DNA of 39,584 nucleotides, taken from contig NYZE01000076.1 of assembly GCA_002685965.1 (NCBI GenBank), positions 1 through 39,584 on the forward strand. Reading direction: 5' to 3'. The number at the start of each line of letters is the position of its first letter. Within the stretch, counting starts at the first letter, position 1. The stretch comes from Planctomycetota bacterium (GTDB taxonomy: Bacteria > Planctomycetota > UBA1135 > GCA-002748355). The translations under genes and the position numbers were made by a program. Positions 1 to 10,315 of the stretch are shown here, in pieces. The notes below the pieces were generated by a model. The model did not search any database and had not been told where the DNA came from. It saw only the letters and a list, made by a program, of their open reading frames with translations.

Positions 1-83
1 CCGTACTCGAATGCTGGGGAGCCGTGCGGAGCGGAGCCATGCGTAGCTCAAGCGCAGCACGGCGGTGCGGGGGCGAGACCACG

Positions 84-2684
84 TCAGAGCCCGATGCGCG
101 ACTCGACACCGTTCGACAGCTCGCCGATGCCGAGCAAGGCGCCGCCGCTCTTGATGACGAAGCTCTGGCCGGTCAGGAGGAAGCCGACCAGGCTGCGGTC
201 GTTCGGGACTGGCAGGCTAGCGTTCCAGTCACCGGAGCCTCTGGTTGTTCCGGCGGGTAGCGCGAGGAGCCCGGTCAGTGCCGGTTGCAGCTTGCAGGCT
301 CCGAGCGAGACCGCAGCTGCCCTTCCCGCGTTGAGCAGGATGATGGTGGGTGCGCTCGCTGGCGCGGCGCGCGATGCCCACAGCCACGATTGGGCGATGA
401 CCGGCTCGCTCACGACGAGCTTGGGCGGGCCCTTGCCGCAGCCGGTGCCGACGCCGCGCGTGCCTGCCGTGTCGATCGTGTCGACGGTGTAGCCCCCACG
501 CCCGTGGGTGCCGACGACGAGTGTGTCGTCGTCCTTCCACAAGAGCTCCTCGACGGGCGAGGTGCGCATCGCCTTGAGCGAGCTCCGCCACCTGCGACCA
601 TCGTTGGTCGACCAGAGCAGGCCGAGGTCGGTCCCGACGAAGACGAGCCCGGGGATCTTGCGGTGCAGGGCGATCGAGGTGATCGGAGCGCTCGGCAACG
701 CAGTCGAGCCGCTACCAGTGATCTCCAGCCACGTCGTACCGCCGTCGAGAGTGCGCCAGAGGTTGTCGGAGTGGTAACCCATGAAGCCGACGTAGACACG
801 GTCGGCGTCGTGCTCGTCGATGGCGATGCGTCCGACCCAACGTGATGGCATCGCGGCGGTGTCGACGCGCTTCCATGTCGGCGACGCTGCTAGCGCGTTG
901 CGCGTCATCCAGACCTGGCCGTGGTTGTGGCCGACCCAGGCGACGTTGCTGTTGCTCTTGGCGACAGTGATCGCGCAGATGTTGCACGGAGGGTCGATCG
1001 CGAAGTGCGCGTTGCCGCCGTCAGCGAGTGGGCACGACAACGGACGCTTGACCTCGGTCCAGGTCGGTTGCGTCGGCGTTCGGACATCGTTGGTGCGCCA
1101 GAGGCTCGCACCTCCGAAATACATGCGCTTTGCATCGCTCGGATCGAGCACGAACGGCGGCATGAAGTTCGAGCCCTGGTCTCGAATGTTCGAGGAGGTG
1201 GCAATGGAGCTGAAGTTCGAGCCGCCGTTGCTGCTGCGATAGAGCCGAATCCAGTAGATCTCGGCATACATGTAGCGGGAGTCGGTCGGGTCGGCGGCGC
1301 AGTAGCCGCCGTCACCGCCGAGGACGCGGCGCCAGCCTTCCTTGTTGCCGGTGTAGAGCTGCGATCCGTTGTCCTGGCAACCGGCGACGACGTTGCCCGA
1401 CGGCGACATCGCCAGGCCGTAGAACTGGGTCAGACCGAGGTTGTTGTTGAGCTCCTGCCATGACGGGGTCGACGACGACCGGATGTTGGTCGAGCGGTAG
1501 ATGCCACCGTCGGTGCCATTGAACAGTGTCTGGTTCGTCGAACCGTTGTAGCCCGGGTGCTCGATCAGCGCGTGATGGTCGGCATGGGGACCGTTCATGC
1601 GCCCGTAGTTCAGGCCGCCGTTTGTGCTCCGGTACAGATAAACGCCACCCAGCACGAGCACGGATGGGTTGGTCGGGTCGACCCAGAGAATGTTGTTGTA
1701 ACGCGACCAGGTGTTGACGGTGGTCGTGCCCTGCCGGGAGTAGGTCTTGCCGCTATCGGTGGATCGGTAGGTGGCGATGCGGTTCGACTGGCTGACGGTT
1801 GCATACGTCGTCGTCGGGTTGCTGCGTGCGTAGGCAACTTCGACTCGCTGCTGGCTCGCTAGCCCCGTCGCGTTGCGCCAGGTCAGTCCGCTATCGGTGG
1901 AGTACATCGGATAGCCGTCGCGCGCGCCGGCTATCGCTTGCTTCGAATCGGTCGGGTGGAAGTCGATGTCCAGGACGGGGCCCGTGTGCCGTATCGACCA
2001 GGTCGTGCCGCCATCGGTGCTGCGGAAGATCCCGGTCCAGGTCGCGGCGAGTAGGACGTTGCTGTTGTTCGGGTCGACGACGAGTCGGTTCACGGCCTGG
2101 AAGTCCTTGTTCTCGGTGCTCTGCAGCACCGACCACGTCGTGCCCCCGTTGGTCGTGACGTGAATGCCGTTGCCGAGCGGTGCTGCCAGGTTGGACGAGC
2201 CAGTCGGGCTGTCGAAGAAGCCACCCTCGCCGGTGCCGGCCCAGAGCTTGTTCGCGTTCGTGGGATCGAGCACCAGGCACGAGGCTGCCATGAACGAACC
2301 GAAGCCGTCGAGCGGCGCCCACGACACACCGCCGTTGGTCGTCTTCCAGATGCCGCCCGACGCCGATCCGATCCACATCGTGTTCGTCTGCGTCGGGTGG
2401 ATGGCGATCGAGCGTATCCGGCCACCGACGTTGCCGGGGCCGATCCAGTTCCAGTTTGTCAGTACGTTCTTGGCGTTCGCCGGAGTCGCCGCGAGCAAGC
2501 GATCGCGTTGTGCGACCATGCGTCGGATCGCTCCATGGGGCGTGGTGCCGTCGGCATCCACGCGCTTCAGCCAACGAACGGTCGTGCCCTTGGGGTGTGT
2601 GGCTTCACTCTCCTCGACACCGGGGGTTGCGGTGTGGCAGGCAGGCAAGAGGCACAAGAGCAGCCAGGGGGCGAGTCGTGACAT
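84..2684 (-). CDS. Secreted BNR/VPS10-like beta-propeller lipoprotein with C-terminal 'PVPN' module
   Basis: About 866 aa. The start chosen is the ATG at 2684, not the upstream in-frame start at 2732: it has a GGAG Shine-Dalgarno about 9 nt upstream and gives a clean lipoprotein signal, MSRLAPWLLLCLLPAC. From about residue 70 there are many sortilin/BNR-type blades, seen as repeated 'W.TTNGG..W', 'STDGGTTW' and 'DPTN' motifs, opening with 'WIGPGNVGGR'. This family forms large extracellular beta-propellers, often annotated as glycosyl hydrolase, sialidase or VPS10 domain. No catalytic residues can be assigned, so the role is unknown. The last ~120 residues are a separate module (a GCGKGPP linker, 'LGACKL', then 'LPVPNDRSLVG') that recurs in two other loci here. 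It lies 97 bp downstream of the HEAT protein gene and may be the last gene of that leftward operon. Confidence 0.85.
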   Translation of the reverse strand: MSRLAPWLLLCLLPACHTATPGVEESEATHPKGTTVRWLKRVDADGTTPHGAIRRMVAQRDRLLAATPANAKNVLTNWNWIGPGNVGGRIRSIAIHPTQTNTMWIGSASGGIWKTTNGGVSWAPLDGFGSFMAASCLVLDPTNANKLWAGTGEGGFFDSPTGSSNLAAPLGNGIHVTTNGGTTWSVLQSTENKDFQAVNRLVVDPNNSNVLLAATWTGIFRSTDGGTTWSIRHTGPVLDIDFHPTDSKQAIAGARDGYPMYSTDSGLTWRNATGLASQQRVEVAYARSNPTTTYATVSQSNRIATYRSTDSGKTYSRQGTTTVNTWSRYNNILWVDPTNPSVLVLGGVYLYRSTNGGLNYGRMNGPHADHHALIEHPGYNGSTNQTLFNGTDGGIYRSTNIRSSSTPSWQELNNNLGLTQFYGLAMSPSGNVVAGCQDNGSQLYTGNKEGWRRVLGGDGGYCAADPTDSRYMYAEIYWIRLYRSSNGGSNFSSIATSSNIRDQGSNFMPPFVLDPSDAKRMYFGGASLWRTNDVRTPTQPTWTEVKRPLSCPLADGGNAHFAIDPPCNICAITVAKSNSNVAWVGHNHGQVWMTRNALAASPTWKRVDTAAMPSRWVGRIAIDEHDADRVYVGFMGYHSDNLWRTLDGGTTWLEITGSGSTALPSAPITSIALHRKIPGLVFVGTDLGLLWSTNDGRRWRSSLKAMRTSPVEELLWKDDDTLVVGTHGRGGYTVDTIDTAGTRGVGTGCGKGPPKLVVSEPVIAQSWLWASRAAPASAPTIILLNAGRAAAVSLGACKLQPALTGLLALPAGTTRGSGDWNASLPVPNDRSLVGFLLTGQSFVIKSGGALLGIGELSNGVESRIGL

Positions 2685-2781
2685 GGTTGCATTCTCCGAG
2701 CGGGTCCTACGACCACGATAGCAACTCAACACCGCGACGTGCGCATAGGCAGCCGTTGTGTCCCGAGTGCTTCCGGACGAG

Positions 2782-4515
2782 CTACTTCTTCTGTCCAGGA
2801 CGGATGACGTAGCTGTAGCTGCCGCCGCTCTCTTCGCCCAGGCGGCGGAGCTTCTTGGATAGGCCCCGCAGCAGTCTGCTCAGTTTGTAGCCGAAGCGGG
2901 CCTTGCGTCGGTCTGCGAACAGCGCGACGTGGATCGGGACAGGGCAGCTCGGTTGCGCAGAAAGCAGGACATCGACGAGCGTCTGCGGCGATTGGATGGT
3001 GCCGGCGGTGGGGGGTGACGTGCAGAGCCAATAGATGCTGTCGACGTCGGCGATGTTGGCCGTCTCGATCGGCTGCGCCGCGCGGATGTGTCGTAGCAGA
3101 GCCCCAGAGGGATTGCTCGGGCCGCGCGGGCGCTGTTCGCCTACGAGGTCCGCCAGGCGTTCTCGCGACTTGCTTGCCAGGGTCTTGCCGCGCTTGCTCC
3201 AGCACTCGACGAAGACTGTCGTCGTCGCGGGCAACTTGGCGAGGACGGTGCGTAGCTCCTCGGCGATGCGTTCGTGCACGGTCGTCTTTTCGGTGGTCGA
3301 ACCGTCCCTGTTGACGCCGGTGAATGGAGCCCCGGATGCCTCAGAACAGTCCACGATGATGCGGATCCGCTTGCCGAAGAGGGGCAGGCCGAAGAGGGTT
3401 GGCGTTCCTGCCGGGAACGGCGGCCGCGACGTCTCGCGTCCGCGGCGCAGCGCGTAGAGCCTGCGTCGTCCAGCGAGGAACTGCTTCCACTTTTCCGGTT
3501 CGTTTGCGCCGGCCGTGAAGCCGGTTCCGAGCTGGCCTCTCCTGTTGCGGCGACGCTCGGTTCCAGTGCCGTGCATGTCATTGAGCAGGCCCCAGATCCA
3601 CCAGCGGAGAGTTGCGTGCCCACCTGCTGTCTCCTGATGGGCGGCCAGGCAGTCGGGCAGCTCGCGCAGGATCTCGAGCGGTCGCGCGTTCCAGATGAAG
3701 CGGCACACGGCGACGCCCTCGACGAGCGGGCGTTGCAGGTCCTTCAGGGTCGCGACTGCATGCGCGATGATGCGGTCAACGTGTTCGTTGGGGTCGCGTT
3801 TGTCCGGGTCACCCAGCGCTGAGACGATGCCCCCGAGTGCGTGCCAAATCGCGCAGCGGACAGCAACCGACTTCTCGTTGTCGAGCAGCGGTACCAATCG
3901 CTTGAGGCTGAGTGACGCACCGATCGCTCTGATTGCCGCGAGGGCCGCGCCACGGACGCGAACTTCGTCCGATGCCAGTAGCTTCTCAACCGTCGCTCGA
4001 TGTTCGATGCCGCCACAGCGTGCGAGCACGGCGCAGGCGAAGTTGGCCGCGATTGGGTCGAAGTCCTCCTGTCCGAAACGGCCAAGCACGTCGACCGCGC
4101 GCGCGGCGTAGCGCGTACCGCTGCCCTTGGCGATCGTCGCGAGCACGGTGTGGCGCACGAGCCAGGGCTGGCGTTTGGCCGCGGCCCTGTTGCGAAGCTC
4201 GGCGACCGCGTCGTTGCCGATGCGGACGAGCCCGAGTTGCCACAACACGTCCGCGCCGTCATCGCCGACGGCTGCGGCGAGCCCCGAGCAGATGAACGAC
4301 AGCTCGGCTTCCGCGGTCCAGTGGAACTTGTCGCCGCGCGCCTTGACCAGTTCGACGATCTTCGCATTGCGCGGATCGAGGAAGCCAGGCCGATCGAGCG
4401 CTACCGGCGCTTGCAGGTTGACCTTGCCAGCGTTCCAGGCCTTCACGTAGCGGCGTCCGGTGTCGATCCAATCGACCTGCGGCAGAAGAACGGCGAGTAA
4501 GAAGGCCGCGAGCAT
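2782..4515 (-). CDS. Secreted HEAT-repeat protein with degenerate vWA domain
   Basis: 577 aa from the ATG at 4515. This ATG overlaps the TGA of the upstream M28 gene (TGATG), and the start gives a hydrophobic signal (MLAAFLLAVLLPQ). The longer in-frame ORF begins inside the neighbour and is less likely. Residues ~60-300 are HEAT-like helical repeats ('VRGAALAAIRAIG', 'AVRCAIWHALGG'). Residues ~380-560 look like a von Willebrand A fold: a strand ending 'IIVDCSEASG' (D389) sits where a MIDAS 'DxSxS' would be, and a later strand has 'IYWLCTSPPTAG'. The protein at 20754 has the same HEAT-then-vWA layout with an intact MIDAS. Here the metal site is not canonical (DCSEAS), so metal-dependent binding may be lost. 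The HEAT part suggests protein-protein interaction; the partner is unknown. Confidence 0.8.
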   Translation of the reverse strand: MLAAFLLAVLLPQVDWIDTGRRYVKAWNAGKVNLQAPVALDRPGFLDPRNAKIVELVKARGDKFHWTAEAELSFICSGLAAAVGDDGADVLWQLGLVRIGNDAVAELRNRAAAKRQPWLVRHTVLATIAKGSGTRYAARAVDVLGRFGQEDFDPIAANFACAVLARCGGIEHRATVEKLLASDEVRVRGAALAAIRAIGASLSLKRLVPLLDNEKSVAVRCAIWHALGGIVSALGDPDKRDPNEHVDRIIAHAVATLKDLQRPLVEGVAVCRFIWNARPLEILRELPDCLAAHQETAGGHATLRWWIWGLLNDMHGTGTERRRNRRGQLGTGFTAGANEPEKWKQFLAGRRRLYALRRGRETSRPPFPAGTPTLFGLPLFGKRIRIIVDCSEASGAPFTGVNRDGSTTEKTTVHERIAEELRTVLAKLPATTTVFVECWSKRGKTLASKSRERLADLVGEQRPRGPSNPSGALLRHIRAAQPIETANIADVDSIYWLCTSPPTAGTIQSPQTLVDVLLSAQPSCPVPIHVALFADRRKARFGYKLSRLLRGLSKKLRRLGEESGGSYSYVIRPGQKK

Positions 4516-5477
4516 CACCCCAGGAACCTGGCCTCGATCGCGGGCAGCGCTTGCCAAAGCACCCGTCCGACGATCGCCAGTGAGCGCCACGACACGATGT
4601 CCATCGTGTCCTTGTAGGTGTGCCACTCGTCGTTGTCTTCAAACTGGATCAGGTCGATCGACGGCAGCCCCGCGTTGAGGAATGGCACGTGGTCATCGTC
4701 GACGGACGTGTCCTTCTTGAAGAAGAACTTGCCGTATCCGAGCTTGGCGACCGCCGCTTCGATCGGCGGGAACAGGGCCTTCGTGGATGTTGCCTCGCGG
4801 TCGATCGCGAGCTTCTTGTGGCCGACCATGTCGAGCAGAACGAAGGCGCCGTAGTCGTGACCGCCCTTCGCTTTGCCAGGCAGGTGCTTCTTGACGAAGT
4901 GCTTGGAGCCGAACAGCGCGCGGTCGATGTTCCACTTGGCGGGCAGACTCTCTTCGCCGTCAAACCAGACGAACTCGAGCGTCGGCTTGTGCATCTTGAG
5001 GTGCACGAGGTCTTCGAGCATGGCAAGCATGAGCCCCGCGCCGGATCCGCCGTCGTTGGCACCCGTGAAAGCCTGCTCGTCTTCACCGGGCTCGTGGTCG
5101 AGTTCCACCTTGGTGTCGTAGTGCGTGCCGACCAGCAGGGTCTTGTCGCTACGACCCGGCAGCACGACGCGGATGTTCTCGAAGCGCAGCTTTTCCTTCT
5201 TGTCGTTCCAGGCCTCGCGGATCGGCTGGAGGCCGAGCGCCTTGATGTGCGCGCAGATGTAGTCCGCAGCGTTGGCGCGCGCCTGGCTTCCTGGTGTGCG
5301 CGGGCCGTATGCGACCAGCCGTGCAACGTGCTTGTAGGCACGCTTGCCGAGGTCCTTCTCGCCCGGCGGTTCGGCGATGGCTCGCGTGACCTGCTTTATT
5401 GGTTTGTCCTGACCGCCCCGCGGCACGACGCAGAATGCAAGCAGCGCGCAGGCGCAGTAGGCGGGCGGGCAGTTCAT
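4515..5477 (-). CDS. Secreted M28 protein, glutaminyl-cyclase-like (tandem copy 2)
   Basis: 320 aa, the same length as its upstream neighbour. The N-terminus is a signal sequence. The zinc-site pattern fits the M28 glutaminyl-peptide cyclotransferase branch: 'THYDTK' (~119-123), 'GANDGGSGAG' with D142, 'WFDGEES' with E175/E176, 'LLDMVGH' with D216, 'DDDHVPFL' (~260-266) and 'EWHT' with H286. 'FDGEE...W....ALFGS' and the late 'WHT' match positions that in animal glutaminyl cyclase hold the catalytic Glu, zinc Glu, conserved Trp and zinc His. An aminopeptidase role cannot be excluded. The start overlaps the stop of the upstream copy (ATGA), and its stop overlaps the HEAT gene start (TGATG), so translation is probably coupled. 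Confidence 0.85.
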   Translation of the reverse strand: MNCPPAYCACALLAFCVVPRGGQDKPIKQVTRAIAEPPGEKDLGKRAYKHVARLVAYGPRTPGSQARANAADYICAHIKALGLQPIREAWNDKKEKLRFENIRVVLPGRSDKTLLVGTHYDTKVELDHEPGEDEQAFTGANDGGSGAGLMLAMLEDLVHLKMHKPTLEFVWFDGEESLPAKWNIDRALFGSKHFVKKHLPGKAKGGHDYGAFVLLDMVGHKKLAIDREATSTKALFPPIEAAVAKLGYGKFFFKKDTSVDDDHVPFLNAGLPSIDLIQFEDNDEWHTYKDTMDIVSWRSLAIVGRVLWQALPAIEARFLG

Positions 5478-6436
5478 TGCTTCTTGTAGAACTCAGCGGC
5501 GACGAGCGGCAGCGCCACGCTGACGACGTGCCCGACGATGGCGAGGCTTTCGGGGGAGATGAGGTCCATCGTGTCGTTGCCCGTATGCCACCAGGCGGTG
5601 ACGTCGCCGAACTGAATCAGGTCGATCGCCCTGACACCGTAGTTCAGGAACGGCACATGGTCGTCCGTCATGTGGTTCTTGTCTTGGAAGAACTTCGATC
5701 CGTAGGACAGTTGGTCTATCGCCTGCTGGAAGAGCTTGATCAGGACCTGGTTGGACGCGGTGTCCTGCGTGATCGCGAGGTCTTTGTGGCCGACCATGTC
5801 GAGCAGCACCATGCACGGCACGGCGTCCTTGAGGCTCCCGCCTTTGAAGCGCTTGACCAGTTGCTGGACACATCGCCTGGAACCGAACAGCGCCTTGTCG
5901 CTGTCCCATTCCCACGGGAGGCTCTCTTCGCCGTCGAACCAGGTCAGCAACAAGCGGCAGGGCAGCGGGTTGGCCTTGAAGTGCCGGGCCAACTCGATCA
6001 GCAGCCCAGAGCTCGAGCCGGCGTCGTTGGCGCCGACGAACAGCATCTCGGGGTTGGGGTTGCCGGGGACGTGGGTCCTCTTGGTGTCGTAGTGGCTGCC
6101 GAGGACCAGCAGGCGTTTCTCATCTGCGTTGGTGGCTGGGATCTCACACTCGATGTTGTGGAACTCGATCCCTGCGCCGTGCGGCTCGCTCTTGAACGAG
6201 TCGACCTTCGCGGTCAGGCCGAGTTTCTTCAGTTCGCCAAGGATGTAGTCACGGCAGGCTTTCAGTTCCATGGTTCCGGCTGGGCGTGGTCCGATGTCGA
6301 CCATGCCCTTGACCCAGGCGTAGGCACGGTTGCCGTCGATGGGGCTGGTCGGGCGGGCCTTGTCGCAGCCGTTCATCGGTAAGCAGAATGCTGCGATGGC
6401 GATCGCGGCAACGAGGAGGAGCATGACTCTCTTCAT
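5474..6436 (-). CDS. M28 lipoprotein, glutaminyl-cyclase-like (tandem copy 1)
   Basis: 320 aa from the ATG at 6436. The longer ORF to 6622 reads through an older gene remnant in another frame. The N-terminus is a lipoprotein signal with lipobox MNGC (C24). Metal and catalytic motifs: 'SHYDTK' (~114-119), 'GANDAGSSSG' with D138, 'WFDGEES' with E170/E171, 'LLDMVGH' with D213, 'DDHVPFL' (~258-264) and 'WWHTGNDTMD' with H284. The double acidic 'EE', the following Trp and the 'WHT' are typical of glutaminyl-peptide cyclotransferases within M28, which convert N-terminal Gln to pyroglutamate. Substrate is inferred only. It probably arose with its neighbour by tandem duplication. The start codon overlaps the stop of the remnant upstream (ATGA). 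Confidence 0.85.
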   Translation of the reverse strand: MKRVMLLLVAAIAIAAFCLPMNGCDKARPTSPIDGNRAYAWVKGMVDIGPRPAGTMELKACRDYILGELKKLGLTAKVDSFKSEPHGAGIEFHNIECEIPATNADEKRLLVLGSHYDTKRTHVPGNPNPEMLFVGANDAGSSSGLLIELARHFKANPLPCRLLLTWFDGEESLPWEWDSDKALFGSRRCVQQLVKRFKGGSLKDAVPCMVLLDMVGHKDLAITQDTASNQVLIKLFQQAIDQLSYGSKFFQDKNHMTDDHVPFLNYGVRAIDLIQFGDVTAWWHTGNDTMDLISPESLAIVGHVVSVALPLVAAEFYKKQ

Positions 6437-6720
6437 TGGGAAATCGCGGCAATCCCGTTCGTCATGAGCGCGTTGCCGACGTTGGCGGCGGCCACGACCA
6501 CGTAGGCCTGGAAGTAGAACGGCAGGCCCTTGGGGCCCGGCAAGTTGGGAATCGGTAACTTGGCCAGGGTATTGCCGCTGGCGTCGGAGGCGAAACCGCT
6601 GGTCACGAAGAAGTCCTAACACATGAGGCAGCCGCTGAGCCCGGTGACGTCGAGGCCAGCGACAGCCCGATGGCGCCGATCTCGGACGCCGGCAGAAGGA
6701 TGGCGTGGCGGATCCTCATG
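6433..6720 (-). pseudogene. Remnant of a secreted-protein C-terminal 'PIPN' module
   Basis: Read on the minus strand, this stretch encodes a recognisable tail: 'IRHAILLPASEIGAIGLSL', then after a one-base frame change near 6660 'LDVTGLSGCLMC', an in-frame TAG at 6618-6616, then 'DFFVTSGF' and 'LAKLPIPNLPGPKG' and 'TNGIAAISQ' followed by TGA. The 'GC...LPIPN...G...TNG' pattern matches the ends of the proteins at 84-2684 and 30068-31366. With a frameshift, a stop codon and no N-terminal part, it is probably a decayed gene. Its terminal TGA still overlaps the ATG of the M28 lipoprotein gene by 4 nt, so the original gene was probably the first member of this operon. Confidence 0.65.
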
Positions 6721-6928
6721 TGGTTACTCTAGTTGTGTTGAGTGAGCCAGTCGGCCTTCCTCCTCTGTGGTTACTCACGCGCTTCATCCTGGTATTCGTA
6801 GGGTCGATGGAGAGCTTTGCGAGTTGGCATGGAGGCCTCGGTTCAAGTCCAGAACGGCAGTGGTCGAAGGGGGCTGAAGCGCTTTGCCTTGACCAAGATG
6901 TGTGCCACCGGCGCGGAGGAGGGCTGCC
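6721..6928. other. Intergenic region upstream of prkA
   Basis: There is no gene-like ORF here. An 11-bp direct repeat TGTGGTTACTC occurs at 6719-6729 and 6766-6776, and GAGTGAGC lies between the copies. It could be a regulatory site for the divergent units, but nothing more specific can be read. A strong Shine-Dalgarno (GGAGGAGGG, 6915-6923) precedes prkA. Confidence 0.35.
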
Positions 6929-8959
<2,031 letters not shown>

Positions 8960-9102
8960 CCCCGCTGACCCAGGTGGCCAACCCACGCCCGGGTAGCCAT
9001 CACCGGGCCCCCTCGGTTCCTCGGGAGCTCTCGCGGGGTGGGGAATCCGTGGCGGGAGGGAGCCTGGTGGAAGAGCTCGGCGCGGGCCTCGCGCAGTCGA
9101 TC

Positions 9103-9138
9103 TCCGCCCGCAGCGGCCGTTGACCGCGTACGGGCGGA
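9103..9138. terminator. Bidirectional terminator candidate
   Basis: An inverted repeat has perfect 8-bp arms (TCCGCCCG 9103-9110, CGGGCGGA 9131-9138) and an inner 4-bp pairing (GCGG 9113-9116 with CCGC 9124-9127). It lies between the convergent ends of prkA and the thioredoxin-like gene. There is no T-tract, so the role is inferred from position and symmetry. Confidence 0.55.
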
Positions 9139-9147
9139 CGCAACGGC

Positions 9148-10089
9148 TCAGTCTTGCCGTGCCTTCAGTTCCTTGAGGCGATTGTCGTACTTGCCGAAGG
9201 CGATCTTCTTGGACTCTTTGAGCGCCTGCTCCAGCGCCTTGGCATCACCGATCTTGTCGGCGTGCACCATGACCGCACGCCAGAAGGAACTCGCGTAGCG
9301 ACCGGTCGTGATGCGGTTCTGCTGCCACATCTCATAGAAGATCTGGCCGCGCTTCTTGGCTTTCCCACGATCGCGGATGATCGCGAGGATCTCCCAGCTG
9401 AGCATGTGCGAGTCGATGCGCTTCGCCTGCGCTTGGCTGCGAGGCGGCAGTGTCGCTAGGCGTTCCTGGGCGGCTTCGAGGTCGCTGATCTTCTGCAGAT
9501 CGAGATCAGCGATGAACAGGTCCACTTGCGCCGTCTTGTTGCCAGCCTTCGCCTTGTAGGCGAGCCTGTCATAGGTCTTCAGCGCGTCGGCCGTGTTGCT
9601 GAAGCTGGCGACCGAGCGCTGTGCCGGCTTCGCCAAGACTTCGCCCTCGGCATCGAGGAACGCGAGCGTCGGGAAGCCGCGGCCACCCTTCTCCCTCAAC
9701 AGGCGCGGGTACGGCTCGTCGTCACACCTCGACGTGTTGTGGAGGAATAGCACGGCCTTGCGTGCGAACTTCTTGAATCCCTTGTCGGAGAGTGCACCAC
9801 TCTCCAGTGCGTTGCAAGGGCCTCACGGCGCGTAGGAACGCGTGAAATACACGAAGAGCGGCACGTTGCGGCTCGCTGCCGACTTCCGTGCTTCGTCATA
9901 GTCGAACACCCAAGGGGCGGACTGGAAGACCTCTTTGGCCAGCTTCTCCGTGCGGAGCTTGGCGAGTTCCGCTTGGGACTTCTGAGGGCGTTGGGCGATG
10001 CTCCCCACGCGTTGCAAAGCGCGCTGTGCGAGCAGTTCCCCGGAGCCGCTGACAGCGATGCACAAAGCGGCGACAAAACGGATTCTCAT
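9148..10089 (-). CDS. Probable selenoprotein: secreted thioredoxin-like protein with U-G-P-C motif
   Basis: One reading frame from the ATG at 10089 to the stop at 9148 gives 313 residues if the in-frame TGA at 9825-9823 is read as selenocysteine (residue 89). AGGAGA sits 7 nt before the ATG. Residues 1-21 are a signal peptide ending 'LLAQ'. The thioredoxin fold follows: '[12 protein letters not shown]', strand '[13 protein letters not shown]', then Sec89-G-P-C92, '[10 protein letters not shown]', '[11 protein letters not shown]' and the cis-Pro strand '[12 protein letters not shown]' (Pro about 144). The UGA is where the first Cys of CGPC belongs. Downstream frame and amino-acid usage stay gene-like, and a SECIS-like hairpin follows. 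Residues ~165-313 are a helical, TPR-like domain with '[11 protein letters not shown]'. Likely role: thiol/selenol redox chemistry outside the cytoplasm. Alternative: a nonsense mutation or sequencing error changing TGC/TGT to TGA. Confidence 0.8.
9779..9825 (-). promoter_or_regulatory. SECIS-like hairpin following the UGA codon
   Basis: In the mRNA (minus strand) the UGA (9825-9823) is followed after 24 nt by a 5-nt loop GGUGC (9798-9794). The loop is closed by a perfect 7-bp stem GGAGAGU/ACUCUCC (9805-9799 with 9793-9787). An outer 6-bp stem CCCUUG/CAAGGG (9820-9815 with 9784-9779) encloses an asymmetric internal loop. Bacterial SECIS elements lie inside the coding region directly after the UGA, with the apical loop roughly 16-37 nt away and a G in the first two loop positions; this fits. 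The loop GGU resembles the SelB-binding GGU of E. coli fdhF. Confidence 0.75.
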
Positions 10090-10315
10090 GAGTTCTCCTG
10101 ATCGTGGACGTCGACAGGATAGCGCCTCGGTGGCCGGGGCGTGTCAGCTCCACGTTGCCCATTCTCGGCCTTGCCTGAAAGCTACCCCGCTGCTGTGGTT
10201 ACAAGCAGGCGCCGGCGACGCTAGAAGCCATCAAGTCGGCTGCGGTGGATCGTCGAAGAACACGACACAGCCAGTGGCAATCGAACCTGGCCGACTCATC
10301 CCCCGAGTTCTACTC

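Noticed and set aside
1-83. Weak inverted repeat CCGTGC/GCACGG (22-27, 57-62) as terminator of the first gene
   Set aside because: Short arms and a 29-nt loop; not better than chance at this GC content.
6616-6618. In-frame TAG in the 'PIPN' remnant as a possible recoded (pyrrolysine) codon
   Set aside because: A frameshift lies close upstream and no N-terminal part exists, so decay explains it better; no pyrrolysine context.
6840-6870. GGTTCAAGTCC resembling a tRNA T-arm
   Set aside because: No flanking stem pairing or cloverleaf.
10265-10300. tRNA-like T-loop (AATCGAACCTGG) before the DUF444 gene
   Set aside because: The 5-bp T-stem does not pair, and no acceptor or anticodon arm is present on either strand; not tRNA-Sec.
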